Shown: one piece after another, positions 24,068-32,384 of the stretch
Numbering within the stretch: position 1 is the stretch's first letter
How the letters are laid out: each line of letters opens with the position of its first letter
Source: CAYIHX01 sp964363305
Lineage (GTDB): Bacteria > Bdellovibrionota > UBA1018
Direction of reading: 5' to 3'
Assembly (NCBI GenBank): GCA_964363305.1
Contig: CAYIHX010000006.1
Location: 48,403-112,402, forward strand
DNA: 64,000 nt
Translations under genes and position numbers: made by a program
The notes under the pieces: generated by a model
Databases searched by the model: none
Told to the model about the DNA's origin: nothing
The model's input: only the letters and a program-made list of their open reading frames with translations

Positions 24068-24887
24068 TCGCACTTTGGGCCTTGCCGGCTTAATAACTAT
24101 TGTTGGCCTCTTGCTGGTCAGCAATTACGTCCAGAGGATTGAAGACGAGGCGACTAAAAAGTATGGCTCAAAGATTCAGGTAATTAAGGCGAAGGTTGAC
24201 ATCAAAGAGACCGACACGATCAACGAAAAAATGATCACATTTGATAGTGTTCCTAAGCGCTTCGTAGAGCCCGCTGCGATCTATTTTGAGGGGGATTCAG
24301 ATCCAAAAGAGGAGCAGAAAAAAATTAAGCAGCTGATCGGAACCATCGCGGTCGTTCCAATTCGAAAAGGTGAACAGATAACCTACAATAAAATCACTGA
24401 GCCCAGCGTCCGGACCGGTCTTTCACCGCAAATCGCCCCGGGCCGTCGCGCCATCTCTATCCCCGCCGGAGACCTTACCGCGGTCTCTCGCCTCCTGAAG
24501 CCGGGCGATCGAGTGGACCTCATCGCTGTGATTGACAGCGGGGGGGGGAAAGAAAACAAGATTGCGAAGCTCGTTGCCCAGGATGTTCTCGTATTGGCTA
24601 CGGGCAGAAATGTTTCAGGCAACGTGGCTCGGCTCGTTGAGCGCGACCCGAACGGAAAGGAGCGTATCCGGTCTCTCACGGAGGACACTAGCTATACTTC
24701 TCTCACTGTAGAGGTCGATCCTACGACGGCTCAGCAACTCGCCATTCTTTCCCAGGACCATGTGTTGGTGATTTCTCTCAGAAATAATGATGACACGGAT
24801 CGAAGTCAGGTCCCGGCTAGTAATCTAGCGGACGTACTCGGGGTCGATGCGAGTCGTATTCAGCGAAAGGTAGCAGGCGGTAGATGA
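24060..24887 (+). CDS. cpaB: Flp pilus assembly protein CpaB/RcpC
   Basis: 275 residues. An N-terminal signal/anchor (LAGLITIVGLLLVSNY) is followed by a SAF-like domain (IQVIKAKVDIKETDTINEKM region) and the RcpC/CpaB body, including GRRAISIPAGDLTAVSRLLK and PGDRVDLIAVID. It is periplasmic and thought to work with the secretin, binding peptidoglycan or stabilising the channel. ATG 24060 has GGAG upstream and overlaps the pseudopilin gene by eight bases. It sits directly before the secretin gene, the standard order. Confidence 0.9.
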   Translation: MNNRTLGLAGLITIVGLLLVSNYVQRIEDEATKKYGSKIQVIKAKVDIKETDTINEKMITFDSVPKRFVEPAAIYFEGDSDPKEEQKKIKQLIGTIAVVPIRKGEQITYNKITEPSVRTGLSPQIAPGRRAISIPAGDLTAVSRLLKPGDRVDLIAVIDSGGGKENKIAKLVAQDVLVLATGRNVSGNVARLVERDPNGKERIRSLTEDTSYTSLTVEVDPTTAQQLAILSQDHVLVISLRNNDDTDRSQVPASNLADVLGVDASRIQRKVAGGR

Positions 24888-26506
24888 GTCTACGATTCTT
24901 GACGATAACAATGCTGATCATGGTTTGGACAGTCGGTCTATCCATGGCTGCTCCCCCTGTTCCTGATGGGGCTGCCGCGGGCTCTCCTCGGGTCAAGGCA
25001 GATCGTTATCGCCGATCTAGGCTGACGAGAGATGAATCAGAGATCACTGCAGATCATCGGAAGGTTCGATTGACCAAGGGCGAGGACCGCACTGTTGACC
25101 TAGAATTTGAACCGGAGGCGAGCGAAAAAGGCCTTTCAATCGGCAATAAAAATCTTATCGACATTAACATTGTTCGCCTGGGAGATCACCGCCAGGTCGT
25201 CTTTAAGGGCAAAGATGTGGGTGAAACGACTGTGTACCTGAGAGATGCGGAGGGAAATCTCAGACTGATCTTCGATGTTACCGTCACTGGGTCCAACCTA
25301 GAGAGACGTGCGTACGAGCTTCGGCAGATGTTGAGGGATATTGACGGGATTGAAATTCGCATCATTGGACAAAAAATAGTTTTTGATGGCGAACTTCTGG
25401 TGCCCGCCGACTGGGGTCGGTTGCTATCGGTCGTTCAGGATAAGATTTATTCCGATCAGATTATTAATTTGGTCACTTTGTCCCCGCTCGGACTTCAGGT
25501 TATCGCACGAAAAATCCAGGAGGACGTGAACACCTTCGCTCCAAATGTAAAGACTCGGGTGGTAAACGGAGCCATCTTTCTTGAGGGCACAGTGAATAAC
25601 GATGCCGAAGGAAAGCGTGTGGTGGATGTGGCAAGGGTCTACCTACCTGCCGCAAAACCCGCAGACTTGGTCGTGAGTAAGGACCCGTCGGCGCAGGTCG
25701 ATCCCGAACGGCGTCTTCTTTACAATTTTATTGTAGTAAATGCGCCTCCACCAAAAAAGCAGGAAAAATTAGTGCGCGTGACGTTCCATTTCGTAGAGCT
25801 CTCTAAAAATTATTTAAAAAATTTCGGATTTAAATGGCAGCCCGGCTTTACTGCGTCCCCACAGATCGCAATTGGACAGGATCCGGTCGCTGGCGGAGTT
25901 GGAGCGCAGGGACCCTCGTTTAGTGGCACTTTGTCTAGTTTGTTCCCTAGGATTCAAAGCGGACAATCCGCCGGATATGCACGTGTTCTAAAGACCAGCA
26001 CCATTATCACTCGCAGCGGAAAGCCTGCAACGCTGAATGACCAAACTCAGATTCCCTATGCGATGGGGGCGGGACAGACTGGCACGACCCAAGCTCAGAT
26101 GGCCAATGTTGGAATCGCAATCAGCGTGACCCCGTCGATTTTGGGTCAGAGCGACGATATTGAGCTGACCATGGACGTGAATCAGATCAGTCTTTCCGAT
26201 CGAGCTCCAGGATCTGCGCCGGCCACGTCCAATCATAAAATTGTGACTAGCATTTACGTGAAAAATGGCGAGAGCGCCGCGGTGGCTGGCGTAAATGGGG
26301 GCGATGTGCGGACGGATTTCAATGGCGACGATCCGAAGCAGGGGAGTTTTCAACAGGGCACGGAACCCTTATTCACCCTCCTGCGGTCAAAAAGGTATGA
26401 GAAAAAGAAATCGCAATTTGTCATTTTTGTGACGCCACAAATTCTCGACAGTCCGTCAGAAGGTACTGAAGATCTGAAGAAGAACTTCCGAGTAAAGGTG
26501 AAGTAG
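24884..26506 (+). CDS. cpaC: Tad secretin CpaC/RcpA
   Basis: 540 residues with a signal peptide (cleavage near SMA at residue 22). The N-terminal pilus/secretin domain (about 60-140, with FKGKDVGETTVYLRD) is followed by a BON-like segment (about 210-265, VNGAIFLEGTVNNDAEGKRV) and the C-terminal secretin domain (about 300-515, ending QFVIFVTPQILDSP). It forms the outer-membrane ring through which Flp pili or substrates pass. It overlaps cpaB by four bases. No lipoprotein pilotin is evident in the cluster. Confidence 0.92.
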   Translation: MSLRFLTITMLIMVWTVGLSMAAPPVPDGAAAGSPRVKADRYRRSRLTRDESEITADHRKVRLTKGEDRTVDLEFEPEASEKGLSIGNKNLIDINIVRLGDHRQVVFKGKDVGETTVYLRDAEGNLRLIFDVTVTGSNLERRAYELRQMLRDIDGIEIRIIGQKIVFDGELLVPADWGRLLSVVQDKIYSDQIINLVTLSPLGLQVIARKIQEDVNTFAPNVKTRVVNGAIFLEGTVNNDAEGKRVVDVARVYLPAAKPADLVVSKDPSAQVDPERRLLYNFIVVNAPPPKKQEKLVRVTFHFVELSKNYLKNFGFKWQPGFTASPQIAIGQDPVAGGVGAQGPSFSGTLSSLFPRIQSGQSAGYARVLKTSTIITRSGKPATLNDQTQIPYAMGAGQTGTTQAQMANVGIAISVTPSILGQSDDIELTMDVNQISLSDRAPGSAPATSNHKIVTSIYVKNGESAAVAGVNGGDVRTDFNGDDPKQGSFQQGTEPLFTLLRSKRYEKKKSQFVIFVTPQILDSPSEGTEDLKKNFRVKVK

Positions 26507-26529
26507 AAGTCTCACCTGAAAGGGGTGTC

Positions 26530-28692
26530 ATGCCTGGTCATATCATTGCGATAGTCGGCGGCAAGGGCGGCGTCGGAAAAAGTGTTTTTGCCGCGAACTT
26601 CGCGATCGCGTATCTTCAGGACTTTAAGCAACGACCCCTGATCGTGGATCTCGATCTAGCGAGTTTGGGCGATCAAAATATTATTTTGGGTCAGAATCCG
26701 CAGAAAAACATCGTTGATCTATCGCGGATGCAGTCGGGAGCTATTGACCCAAAGACCCTTGCGCCATTCATGGTAAATGCGCCAGCCGGCTATAGCTTCA
26801 TCGGATCTCCACGAGAAGCGATTCATGCGAGAGAATTAGATTTGGATGGCCTTGGGCGTTTTCTGAAGGCAATTACGAATGTATTTAGCCTTGTTGTGGT
26901 CGACTGCGGGAGCGGATCGGACGCTGTCGCGATGAAGGTCATGGAGTATTCAACCGCGATTTTCGTTGTTACCACGGCGGATGTCATCGTTCTGAATCAA
27001 ACGAAGCGATTGCTTGGGAAAATTCAGGAGCTTCTGTTTCCTCCGGAGATGGTGCAGATCATTGTAAATCGGTACTCAGCAAATCAAATAATCAGTCCAC
27101 AAATTATTCAGAAAAACTTGAATAGACAAATATTTGCGGCGATTCCCGATGATGTCGTGAGTGCCGATAGTGCACTCGCAAAAAGTACGCCGATTACAAT
27201 AGCAGTTCCGAATACCCCGGTAGCTCGGGCGTACCATGATCTCGTACGAAAAGTTCAGCAGGTCAATCTGTTTGAAAATCTAGCCAAGCTAAAGAAACCT
27301 ACTGGTGTCGCCGCAAAGATGCAGGCGCAAGCCGTTGTTGCGCCGACCTCTGGTGTTTCAGGCTCCTCCGGTGGTGGTCCTGGCGAACGATCGTTGAGTG
27401 GGGCATTGGACCCTTGGACTTTGATGAAGCTGCGCATTCATAAAGCCCTTGTCGAGCAGATGGACCTGAAGAAAATGAACACGGATACAAACGACGCCAG
27501 ACAGCGGGCGGTGCTGCGCGAGAAGACTCAGAAGGGAATTTTAGAAATCTTGAATACCGAGGATACCGGAGGACTCCTGACCACGCGAGATCTGAAGTCT
27601 CAGATCGTGAAAGAGGTGTTGGATGAAGCACTTGGGCTGGGTCCGCTCGAAGATCTGCTCGCGGATGACACGGTAACTGAGATCATGGTGAACGCACGCG
27701 ATCAGATCTACATTGAGAAAGGCGGAAAGCCTACGATGTCTAAAATTACGTTTTCTAGCGAGCAGCAAATGATGAATGTCGTCGAGCGGATTGTTACCCC
27801 GTTGGGACGCAGGATCGATGAGAAGGTTCCATATGTGGACGCGAGATTGCAGGATGGAAGTCGAGTACATATTATCATTCCACCGCTCGCGCTGAGGGGG
27901 CCTACGATAACAATTCGAAAATTTCCTAAAAAAAGAATTGTTGTGGCCGATCTTGTGCAGTTCGGATCAATGACCGACGAAATCGCCGACTTTCTGAGGG
28001 CATGCGTCGAAGCGAAATTAAATATTGTGGTTTCTGGAGGCACCGGATCAGGAAAGACTACGCTGCTAAACGTACTCTCAAATTTTATTCCTGCAAGCGA
28101 ACGCATTATCACGGTAGAGGATTCAGCCGAGCTTCAGTTGGGCCAGGAGCATGTGGTCCGGCTAGAGACCCGACCGAAAAACATCGAGGGTGAAGGTGAG
28201 GTTTCGATACGGGATTTGATTCGATGCTGTTTGAGAATGAGGCCGGATCGCATCGTTGTCGGGGAGTGCCGAGGGGGAGAGGCTCTTGACATGTTGCAGG
28301 CGATGAACACCGGGCACTCGGGCTCACTCACGACGTTGCATGCGAATAACCCTCGAGAGTGTCTTGGTCGGCTTGAAACGTTGGTCATGATGGCGGGCCT
28401 GGGGCTTCCTGCGAAAGCCATAAAAGAGACGATTGCCGCCGCGGTAAATCTAATCATTCAGCAAAGCCGAATGAGTGACGGATCGAGAAAGGTCACTTAC
28501 ATTTCCGAGGTAACAGGGATGCAGGGCGAGGTCATCAGTCTTCAGGACATATTTATTTTCAAGCAGGAAGGTCTTGATAAGAAAAGAAAGATCGTGGGCC
28601 GATTTGTTCCGACGGGATTCATTCCGAAGTTTGTCGAGGAGATGGAGGCTCGGGGCATGAAGATATCTCGCGGCCTCTTTGCGGCGAAATGA
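26530..28692 (+). CDS. Fused TadZ/CpaE-like and TadA/CpaF ATPase
   Basis: 720 residues in one uninterrupted frame. Residues 1-255 are a MinD/ParA-type ATPase with deviant Walker A GGKGGVGKS at about 10-18, as in TadZ/CpaE. A Gly/Ser/Ala-rich linker (about 256-295) joins it to a complete TadA/CpaF type IV secretion ATPase. That part has Walker A GGTGSGKTT at about 503-511, Asp/His-box segments and TLHANNPRECLGRLETLVMM. TadZ normally localises the system as a separate protein, and TadA powers pilus assembly. Covalent fusion fixes them one to one. GAAAGGGG precedes the ATG. Confidence 0.92.
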   Translation: MPGHIIAIVGGKGGVGKSVFAANFAIAYLQDFKQRPLIVDLDLASLGDQNIILGQNPQKNIVDLSRMQSGAIDPKTLAPFMVNAPAGYSFIGSPREAIHARELDLDGLGRFLKAITNVFSLVVVDCGSGSDAVAMKVMEYSTAIFVVTTADVIVLNQTKRLLGKIQELLFPPEMVQIIVNRYSANQIISPQIIQKNLNRQIFAAIPDDVVSADSALAKSTPITIAVPNTPVARAYHDLVRKVQQVNLFENLAKLKKPTGVAAKMQAQAVVAPTSGVSGSSGGGPGERSLSGALDPWTLMKLRIHKALVEQMDLKKMNTDTNDARQRAVLREKTQKGILEILNTEDTGGLLTTRDLKSQIVKEVLDEALGLGPLEDLLADDTVTEIMVNARDQIYIEKGGKPTMSKITFSSEQQMMNVVERIVTPLGRRIDEKVPYVDARLQDGSRVHIIIPPLALRGPTITIRKFPKKRIVVADLVQFGSMTDEIADFLRACVEAKLNIVVSGGTGSGKTTLLNVLSNFIPASERIITVEDSAELQLGQEHVVRLETRPKNIEGEGEVSIRDLIRCCLRMRPDRIVVGECRGGEALDMLQAMNTGHSGSLTTLHANNPRECLGRLETLVMMAGLGLPAKAIKETIAAAVNLIIQQSRMSDGSRKVTYISEVTGMQGEVISLQDIFIFKQEGLDKKRKIVGRFVPTGFIPKFVEEMEARGMKISRGLFAAK

Positions 28693-29555
28693 TTTTCAAG
28701 TATCTCGGATTTGCGTCAATTGCAGTTGGGATATTCATGGCTTCCCTGGTCTGGGGTAAGCGTTTTTTGGAGTGGCTTCGATTTCAGTCCATTGGGACGC
28801 GGGACTACATTGTTGAGCGATTGCAGGGGATGTTCATCGAGGCTGACCCGCAGAAGGTGCTCTACGCTCAGTTGGGTCTTAGTTTTGGGTTGGGATTTTT
28901 TGTGTTCTTTTTGCTGGTCCCGCAGTGGTTTCCAGCGATTTTATTTTTCTTTATTGTCACGGCAGCGGGTTGGAAGGCCCCGAAACCAATCGTTGATTGG
29001 CTATATCGGCGGCGCGTCGACAAATTCGTATACCAGATGATTGATGCTCTCAATCTGATGGCGAACGGACTAAAGTCAGGGCTGTCGGTAGTTCAGGCCT
29101 TGAGCTTGGTAGCCCAGGAAATGCCAAACCCGATTCAGCAGGAATTCAATCTTGTACTTAGCGAGAATAAGCTCGGAGTTTCCATTGAGGAGTCGTTCAA
29201 TAACTTAGCGAAGAGGATTCGGAGTGACGATGTTGAGATGTTTGTAACTGCGGTGAACATCCTCAAGGAGACTGGCGGCAATCTCGCCGAGACCTTTGAT
29301 ACGATTACCAACACGTTAAGGGAGCGTATTAAGGTCGAAAAGAAGATTCAGGCGATGACCGCTCAAGGTTTTTATCAGGGCGTCATCATTATGGCGATTC
29401 CGCCGGGACTTTTGGTGATGCTTCAGCAGTCCGACCCCGAGATGATGGCGCCTCTATTTACGACGGTACTGGGTTGGCTGGTCTTGCTTGGGGTTATTGT
29501 GCTTGAGCTGGTCGGATTTTTTATCATCATGAAAATCGTAAAAATTGAAGTTTAG
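28689..29555 (+). CDS. tadB: Tad inner-membrane platform protein TadB
   Basis: 288 residues with three to four membrane helices. The central type II/IV secretion F domain shows VDKFVYQMIDALNLMANGLK and SGLSVVQALSLVAQEMPNPI, typical of TadB. It pairs with TadC and contacts the TadA motor. It overlaps the TadZ-TadA fusion gene by four bases (ATGA), supporting tight coupling with its ATPase. Confidence 0.92.
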   Translation: MIFKYLGFASIAVGIFMASLVWGKRFLEWLRFQSIGTRDYIVERLQGMFIEADPQKVLYAQLGLSFGLGFFVFFLLVPQWFPAILFFFIVTAAGWKAPKPIVDWLYRRRVDKFVYQMIDALNLMANGLKSGLSVVQALSLVAQEMPNPIQQEFNLVLSENKLGVSIEESFNNLAKRIRSDDVEMFVTAVNILKETGGNLAETFDTITNTLRERIKVEKKIQAMTAQGFYQGVIIMAIPPGLLVMLQQSDPEMMAPLFTTVLGWLVLLGVIVLELVGFFIIMKIVKIEV

Positions 29556-29583
29556 GCTCGGAAATCCGATCAGAGGTTAGACT

Positions 29584-31275
29584 ATGAGGAATATCTCTAT
29601 GAAGAACATTTTTTCAGCTTCGGTTTTCTTGTTCTCCGGGCTTTTTACCCAGGTGGCGTTTTCAAACGTCAACTTAAAGACGGGAAACTTTTTCGCTGGC
29701 TATACTGACATTGTTTACCCTGGGGGAGCTGAAACGAAGATTGAGCGTGTCTATAACGCGAAGACCGCCTTTAAAGGGATGTTTGGTTGGGGCTGGGGAA
29801 ACGAGTACGAGGTCTATCTGAGTGTTTCAGCCGACGGAAGCGTGGTTGTGCATGAATACGGGGGAGGGGCAGAGAATCGTTTCAGCCCTGCGGCCTTCAA
29901 GGAGAGTGAACTCGTTAAGGCCGTTGATACCATTTCTAACGTGGCGCAGGGGGTTGGCGCCCTTGGGAGCGCTCAGCAGGTCGCAGAATATAGGAAGCGC
30001 CTCCGCTCGGATGCTCAGTTTAGAAATGATGAATGGCAGAAGTACGTACGTCAGGGCAAGGTGAAGCCCCGGCAGCTTTCCGAAGGAACTCAGCTTGTTT
30101 CGAATCAATTTAACTACCAGTATATTACTCGCGGAAAGAACGGCTACATTAGGACTTATGACAGCGGAAAAGTAGAGCATTTTGATGAGCGAGGCAAGCT
30201 TGCCCGCGTTCAAGATCAGAATGGCAATTTTCTGAGTTTTTCCTACGGTAGTGACGGAAGAATTCAAAGAATTCAGGACAATTTTAATAGGAAAATGTTT
30301 TTTACTTTTAATTCACGAGGTCTGGTTGAAAAGATCCAGGGCGAGAACGGTAAAGTTGCTGCGTACTCGTATAATGCGCTAGATGAGTTGGTTGAGTCGA
30401 AGGACGTCGATGGTCATCTATTTGGGTATAAATACAGCAACGACAAACGCCATAACATGGTGGAGATCGGGTATCAGGATAAGACTAAGCTTGAACTCAC
30501 TTACTATGGGCGGGATCTGTTCGAAAACATCAAGAGCCGCCGGGATCGGGATGGCACTCTGACTGAGTACTTCTATAGTTACGACAAGAAGGATCGCGGT
30601 CATTCGACGGTCAAGGTTGCCGTGAAAACAAAAGATGGGAAGCCGATTTCTAACAGCGGATATGAATATTTCATCAAGTACAAGCCGAGCGGTGAGGAGT
30701 GGACCTATAAGCTCGTTTCTAATCTTGATGGGGACCGCACGGAGACGGTTTATAACGAGTGTTGCGGACTGCCCCTGCTGATTAAGCGTGGAAGTGAAGA
30801 AACTGCGTTTGAGTATGATCCCAAGGGACGAGTCACGAAAAAGATCACACCGACGGACATTACGAAGCTCGAGTATCATGCAAAAGTCGGGAAGGTCACC
30901 CGGGTTGAGCGTTTTTCTAAGGTTAACAAGACGGATCGGGATTGGTCCCAGTTTCAGTACGACGACAAGGGTAATCTGGTTTTTGCGAAGAATTCGGCTG
31001 GAAAGGGCGTGAAGCTTGTTTACGATCGAAGTGGTCGAATTCAGACGATGATCGATCAGGCGAAGCGGCAAATTCAATTTCAGTACAATGAAAACGCCAA
31101 GCCGGTCCGGATAACTGACCCGCAGCTAGGTTCGATCACTGTGAGCTACACGAATAGCGGGGAGATCAAGAAGGTGGAGAGTTCCGCGGGACGCCGGATC
31201 GCTCTCCAGGTGACTTCAGCTTTTCAAAACCTATTGGATATTATTCGCCCCGCGGGCGTTAGTTTGTCGTTCTAG
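29584..31275 (+). CDS. Secreted YD/RHS-repeat protein, Bd0109-like by context
   Basis: 563 residues. A signal peptide (cleavage near residue 27, VAFS-NVN) is followed by an N-terminal RHS-type lead domain (TGNFFAGYTDIVYPGG, ERVYNAKTAF, GWGWGNEYEVYL). YD repeats then follow (YDSGKVEHFDERGKL, FSYGSDGRIQRIQD, YSYNALDELVESKD and more). AGAGG seven bases before ATG 29584 supports that start. There is no toxin tip or hyper-variable C-terminus of the polymorphic-toxin kind: the protein ends in YD-like strands. As I recall, Bdellovibrio Bd0109 of the hit locus is a YD-repeat secreted protein beside type IVb pilus genes, and this gene holds the same place. Confidence 0.8.
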   Translation: MRNISMKNIFSASVFLFSGLFTQVAFSNVNLKTGNFFAGYTDIVYPGGAETKIERVYNAKTAFKGMFGWGWGNEYEVYLSVSADGSVVVHEYGGGAENRFSPAAFKESELVKAVDTISNVAQGVGALGSAQQVAEYRKRLRSDAQFRNDEWQKYVRQGKVKPRQLSEGTQLVSNQFNYQYITRGKNGYIRTYDSGKVEHFDERGKLARVQDQNGNFLSFSYGSDGRIQRIQDNFNRKMFFTFNSRGLVEKIQGENGKVAAYSYNALDELVESKDVDGHLFGYKYSNDKRHNMVEIGYQDKTKLELTYYGRDLFENIKSRRDRDGTLTEYFYSYDKKDRGHSTVKVAVKTKDGKPISNSGYEYFIKYKPSGEEWTYKLVSNLDGDRTETVYNECCGLPLLIKRGSEETAFEYDPKGRVTKKITPTDITKLEYHAKVGKVTRVERFSKVNKTDRDWSQFQYDDKGNLVFAKNSAGKGVKLVYDRSGRIQTMIDQAKRQIQFQYNENAKPVRITDPQLGSITVSYTNSGEIKKVESSAGRRIALQVTSAFQNLLDIIRPAGVSLSF

Positions 31276-31331
31276 TGTTTAAAGGTTGGACAGGTGATCG
31301 AGTTTGCCTTTCGGTGTATGCGAGTTGGGCC

Positions 31332-31347
31332 TGGTCCTTGAGTTGCA
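31332..31347 (+). promoter_or_regulatory. Possible sigma-54 promoter upstream of small secreted gene 1
   Basis: TGGTCCTTGAGTTGCA has GG and GC separated by exactly ten bases, and the -12 half (TTGCA) is perfect. The -24 half is weak (TGGTCCT against TGGCACG). A start of transcription near 31358 would leave a leader of about 14 bases holding GGGAGAGAG. Confidence 0.45.
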
Positions 31348-31371
31348 AGAGAGCAGAGTAGGGAGAGAGAT

Positions 31372-31575
31372 ATGAAAATTTATAAGGTTCTGATGATTGG
31401 TGTGGTGTTTCTTACGGTGTCGGGGTGGAGCGTATATGCGGACGAGCCTAGCGCGACCGGTGAGACCAGCGTGAATTGCCCAGGAGGCGCGACAACGGTT
31501 TCCAGTGGAGATCATGAGGTAGGTGGTGCCGAGGCAGCCACCGGGTCACATGGCGCCGCTGACGTAGCGAGGTAG
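31372..31575 (+). CDS. Small secreted protein 1, candidate hit-locus protein
   Basis: 67 residues. A clear signal peptide (KIYKVLMIGVVFLTVSGWSV, cleavage after VYA near residue 23) leaves a mature peptide of about 44 residues rich in Gly, Ala, Ser, Thr and Glu, with one Cys. GGGAGAGAG lies directly upstream of the ATG. A strong terminator follows 35 bases after the stop. I do not recognise a family. Its place next to the YD-repeat gene and the Tad cluster matches Bd0108 of Bdellovibrio, a short secreted protein said to be restricted to that group. That link is by context, not by sequence. Confidence 0.7.
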   Translation: MKIYKVLMIGVVFLTVSGWSVYADEPSATGETSVNCPGGATTVSSGDHEVGGAEAATGSHGAADVAR

Positions 31576-31609
31576 TCGATTCGATTGATTCCTTTGGATT
31601 TTGAGGAGG

Positions 31610-31638
31610 CCCCGCTTGAGAGATCAAGCGGGGTTTTT
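31610..31638 (+). terminator. Rho-independent terminator after small secreted gene 1
   Basis: CCCCGCTTG (31610-31618) pairs perfectly with CAAGCGGGG (31625-31633) around a six-base loop, followed by TTTTT. This ends the long Tad transcript and separates the second small gene, which has its own promoter. Confidence 0.95.
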
Positions 31639-31653
31639 CGTTTATGCGGCAGC

Positions 31654-31670
31654 TGTCTAAGTTTCAGACA
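31654..31670 (+). promoter_or_regulatory. Inverted repeat, possible activator site
   Basis: TGTCT and AGACA flank seven bases (TGT-N11-ACA overall). It lies about 110 bases upstream of the sigma-54-type promoter at 31781, a usual distance for an enhancer-binding protein site. A short repeat like this can occur by chance. Confidence 0.35.
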
Positions 31671-31780
31671 TGCGTCGAGTGCCTGATATCTTCATGAATC
31701 GCCTTGGGTTTTTAGGACAAAGATGCAGCCAAATAACACTGTGATTCCAATGACCCATGCCATTCTAAACCTGTGTCATT

Positions 31781-31797
31781 TTGGCACTGACGTTGCA
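31781..31797 (+). promoter_or_regulatory. Sigma-54 promoter of small secreted gene 2
   Basis: TTGGCACTGACGTTGCA matches the -24/-12 consensus TTGGCACG-N4-TTGCA at all but one defined position, with exact GG-N10-GC spacing. The expected transcription start is near 31808, and GAGAGAGG (31811-31818) and ATG 31826 follow. It needs an enhancer-binding activator; two intact ones are encoded in the window. Confidence 0.8.
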
Positions 31798-31825
31798 ATT
31801 CACTCTGTCAGAGAGAGGAATTTAT

Positions 31826-32080
31826 ATGTTGAAGAAAGCTATACTGATCCTGATTACTGGCATGAGCCTGGCTTGTTCGGCTGCCGCAGACGAGGCACGG
31901 TCCATGAAGCTCATGGAGAGTGAGTTACCGCGGCAGAGTAAGGTTGGCGAAATTGAACGAACTTCGGAGTTTCCTCCACAGGCATCGCTTTGTAAGTTCG
32001 CAGGCCGGGGCGCGAAGTCTGGCTTGAATGTAGCGTCGGATGGAACTCTTGCTGAAAAAAGTGCGGGCAAGGCATTGTAA
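31826..32080 (+). CDS. Small secreted protein 2 under sigma-54 promoter
   Basis: 84 residues. The signal peptide is LKKAILILITGMSLACSAAA, with cleavage probably after AAA near residue 21. The Cys at 17 does not sit in a good lipobox. The mature part, of about 63 residues, is polar with one Cys and no known domain. GAGAGAGG eight bases before the ATG supports the start. It has its own sigma-54-type promoter and follows small secreted gene 1 at the end of the Tad/YD locus, so it is a second candidate for the hit-type secreted factor. No homologue is recognised. Confidence 0.7.
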   Translation: MLKKAILILITGMSLACSAAADEARSMKLMESELPRQSKVGEIERTSEFPPQASLCKFAGRGAKSGLNVASDGTLAEKSAGKAL

Positions 32081-32090
32081 TTCAGCGGTC

Positions 32091-32384
32091 TCAGTCGAGT
32101 TCCTTGAGGAGCTCCTTGAGGCGGGCACGTTCGGTCGGGGCAAATTCGCCATCTTTCGAATTGCGTGATCGTTTGGTCTCGTTCCTCTCCGAGGGGCGTC
32201 CGTCGATAAAACGCGTTGCGAATGAAGTAGCTTCGCCGTACCAGCCGGAACGCTTTGCCTGCGCTACAGAAACCTTCACCTGATCGGAGACGGTGCGGCC
32301 ATTCCATTCGATCGAGTTGGCAAGAATAATTACAACACAAGCGAAGAGTGCAAGTTTTGCAATCGCCCACATGAATCTAAGCAT
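32091..32384 (-). CDS. Small single-pass membrane protein
   Basis: About 97 residues. An N-terminal membrane helix (MWAIAKLALFACVVIILANS) is followed by a basic, charged tail (KRSRNSKD, ARLKELLKELD) that may form a short C-terminal helix. ATG 32384 has GGGAG about nine bases upstream. It overlaps the CheX-like gene by eight bases and is the last gene of the CheY/CheX-like unit. The function is unknown; it could tether the signalling pair to the membrane. Confidence 0.65.
   Translation of the reverse strand: MLRFMWAIAKLALFACVVIILANSIEWNGRTVSDQVKVSVAQAKRSGWYGEATSFATRFIDGRPSERNETKRSRNSKDGEFAPTERARLKELLKELD

Noticed and set aside
29584..31275. YD-repeat gene as a polymorphic RHS toxin with immunity gene
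   Set aside because: No toxin-like C-terminus after the repeats, no PAAR/VgrG context and the next small genes encode secreted, not cytoplasmic immunity-like, proteins.
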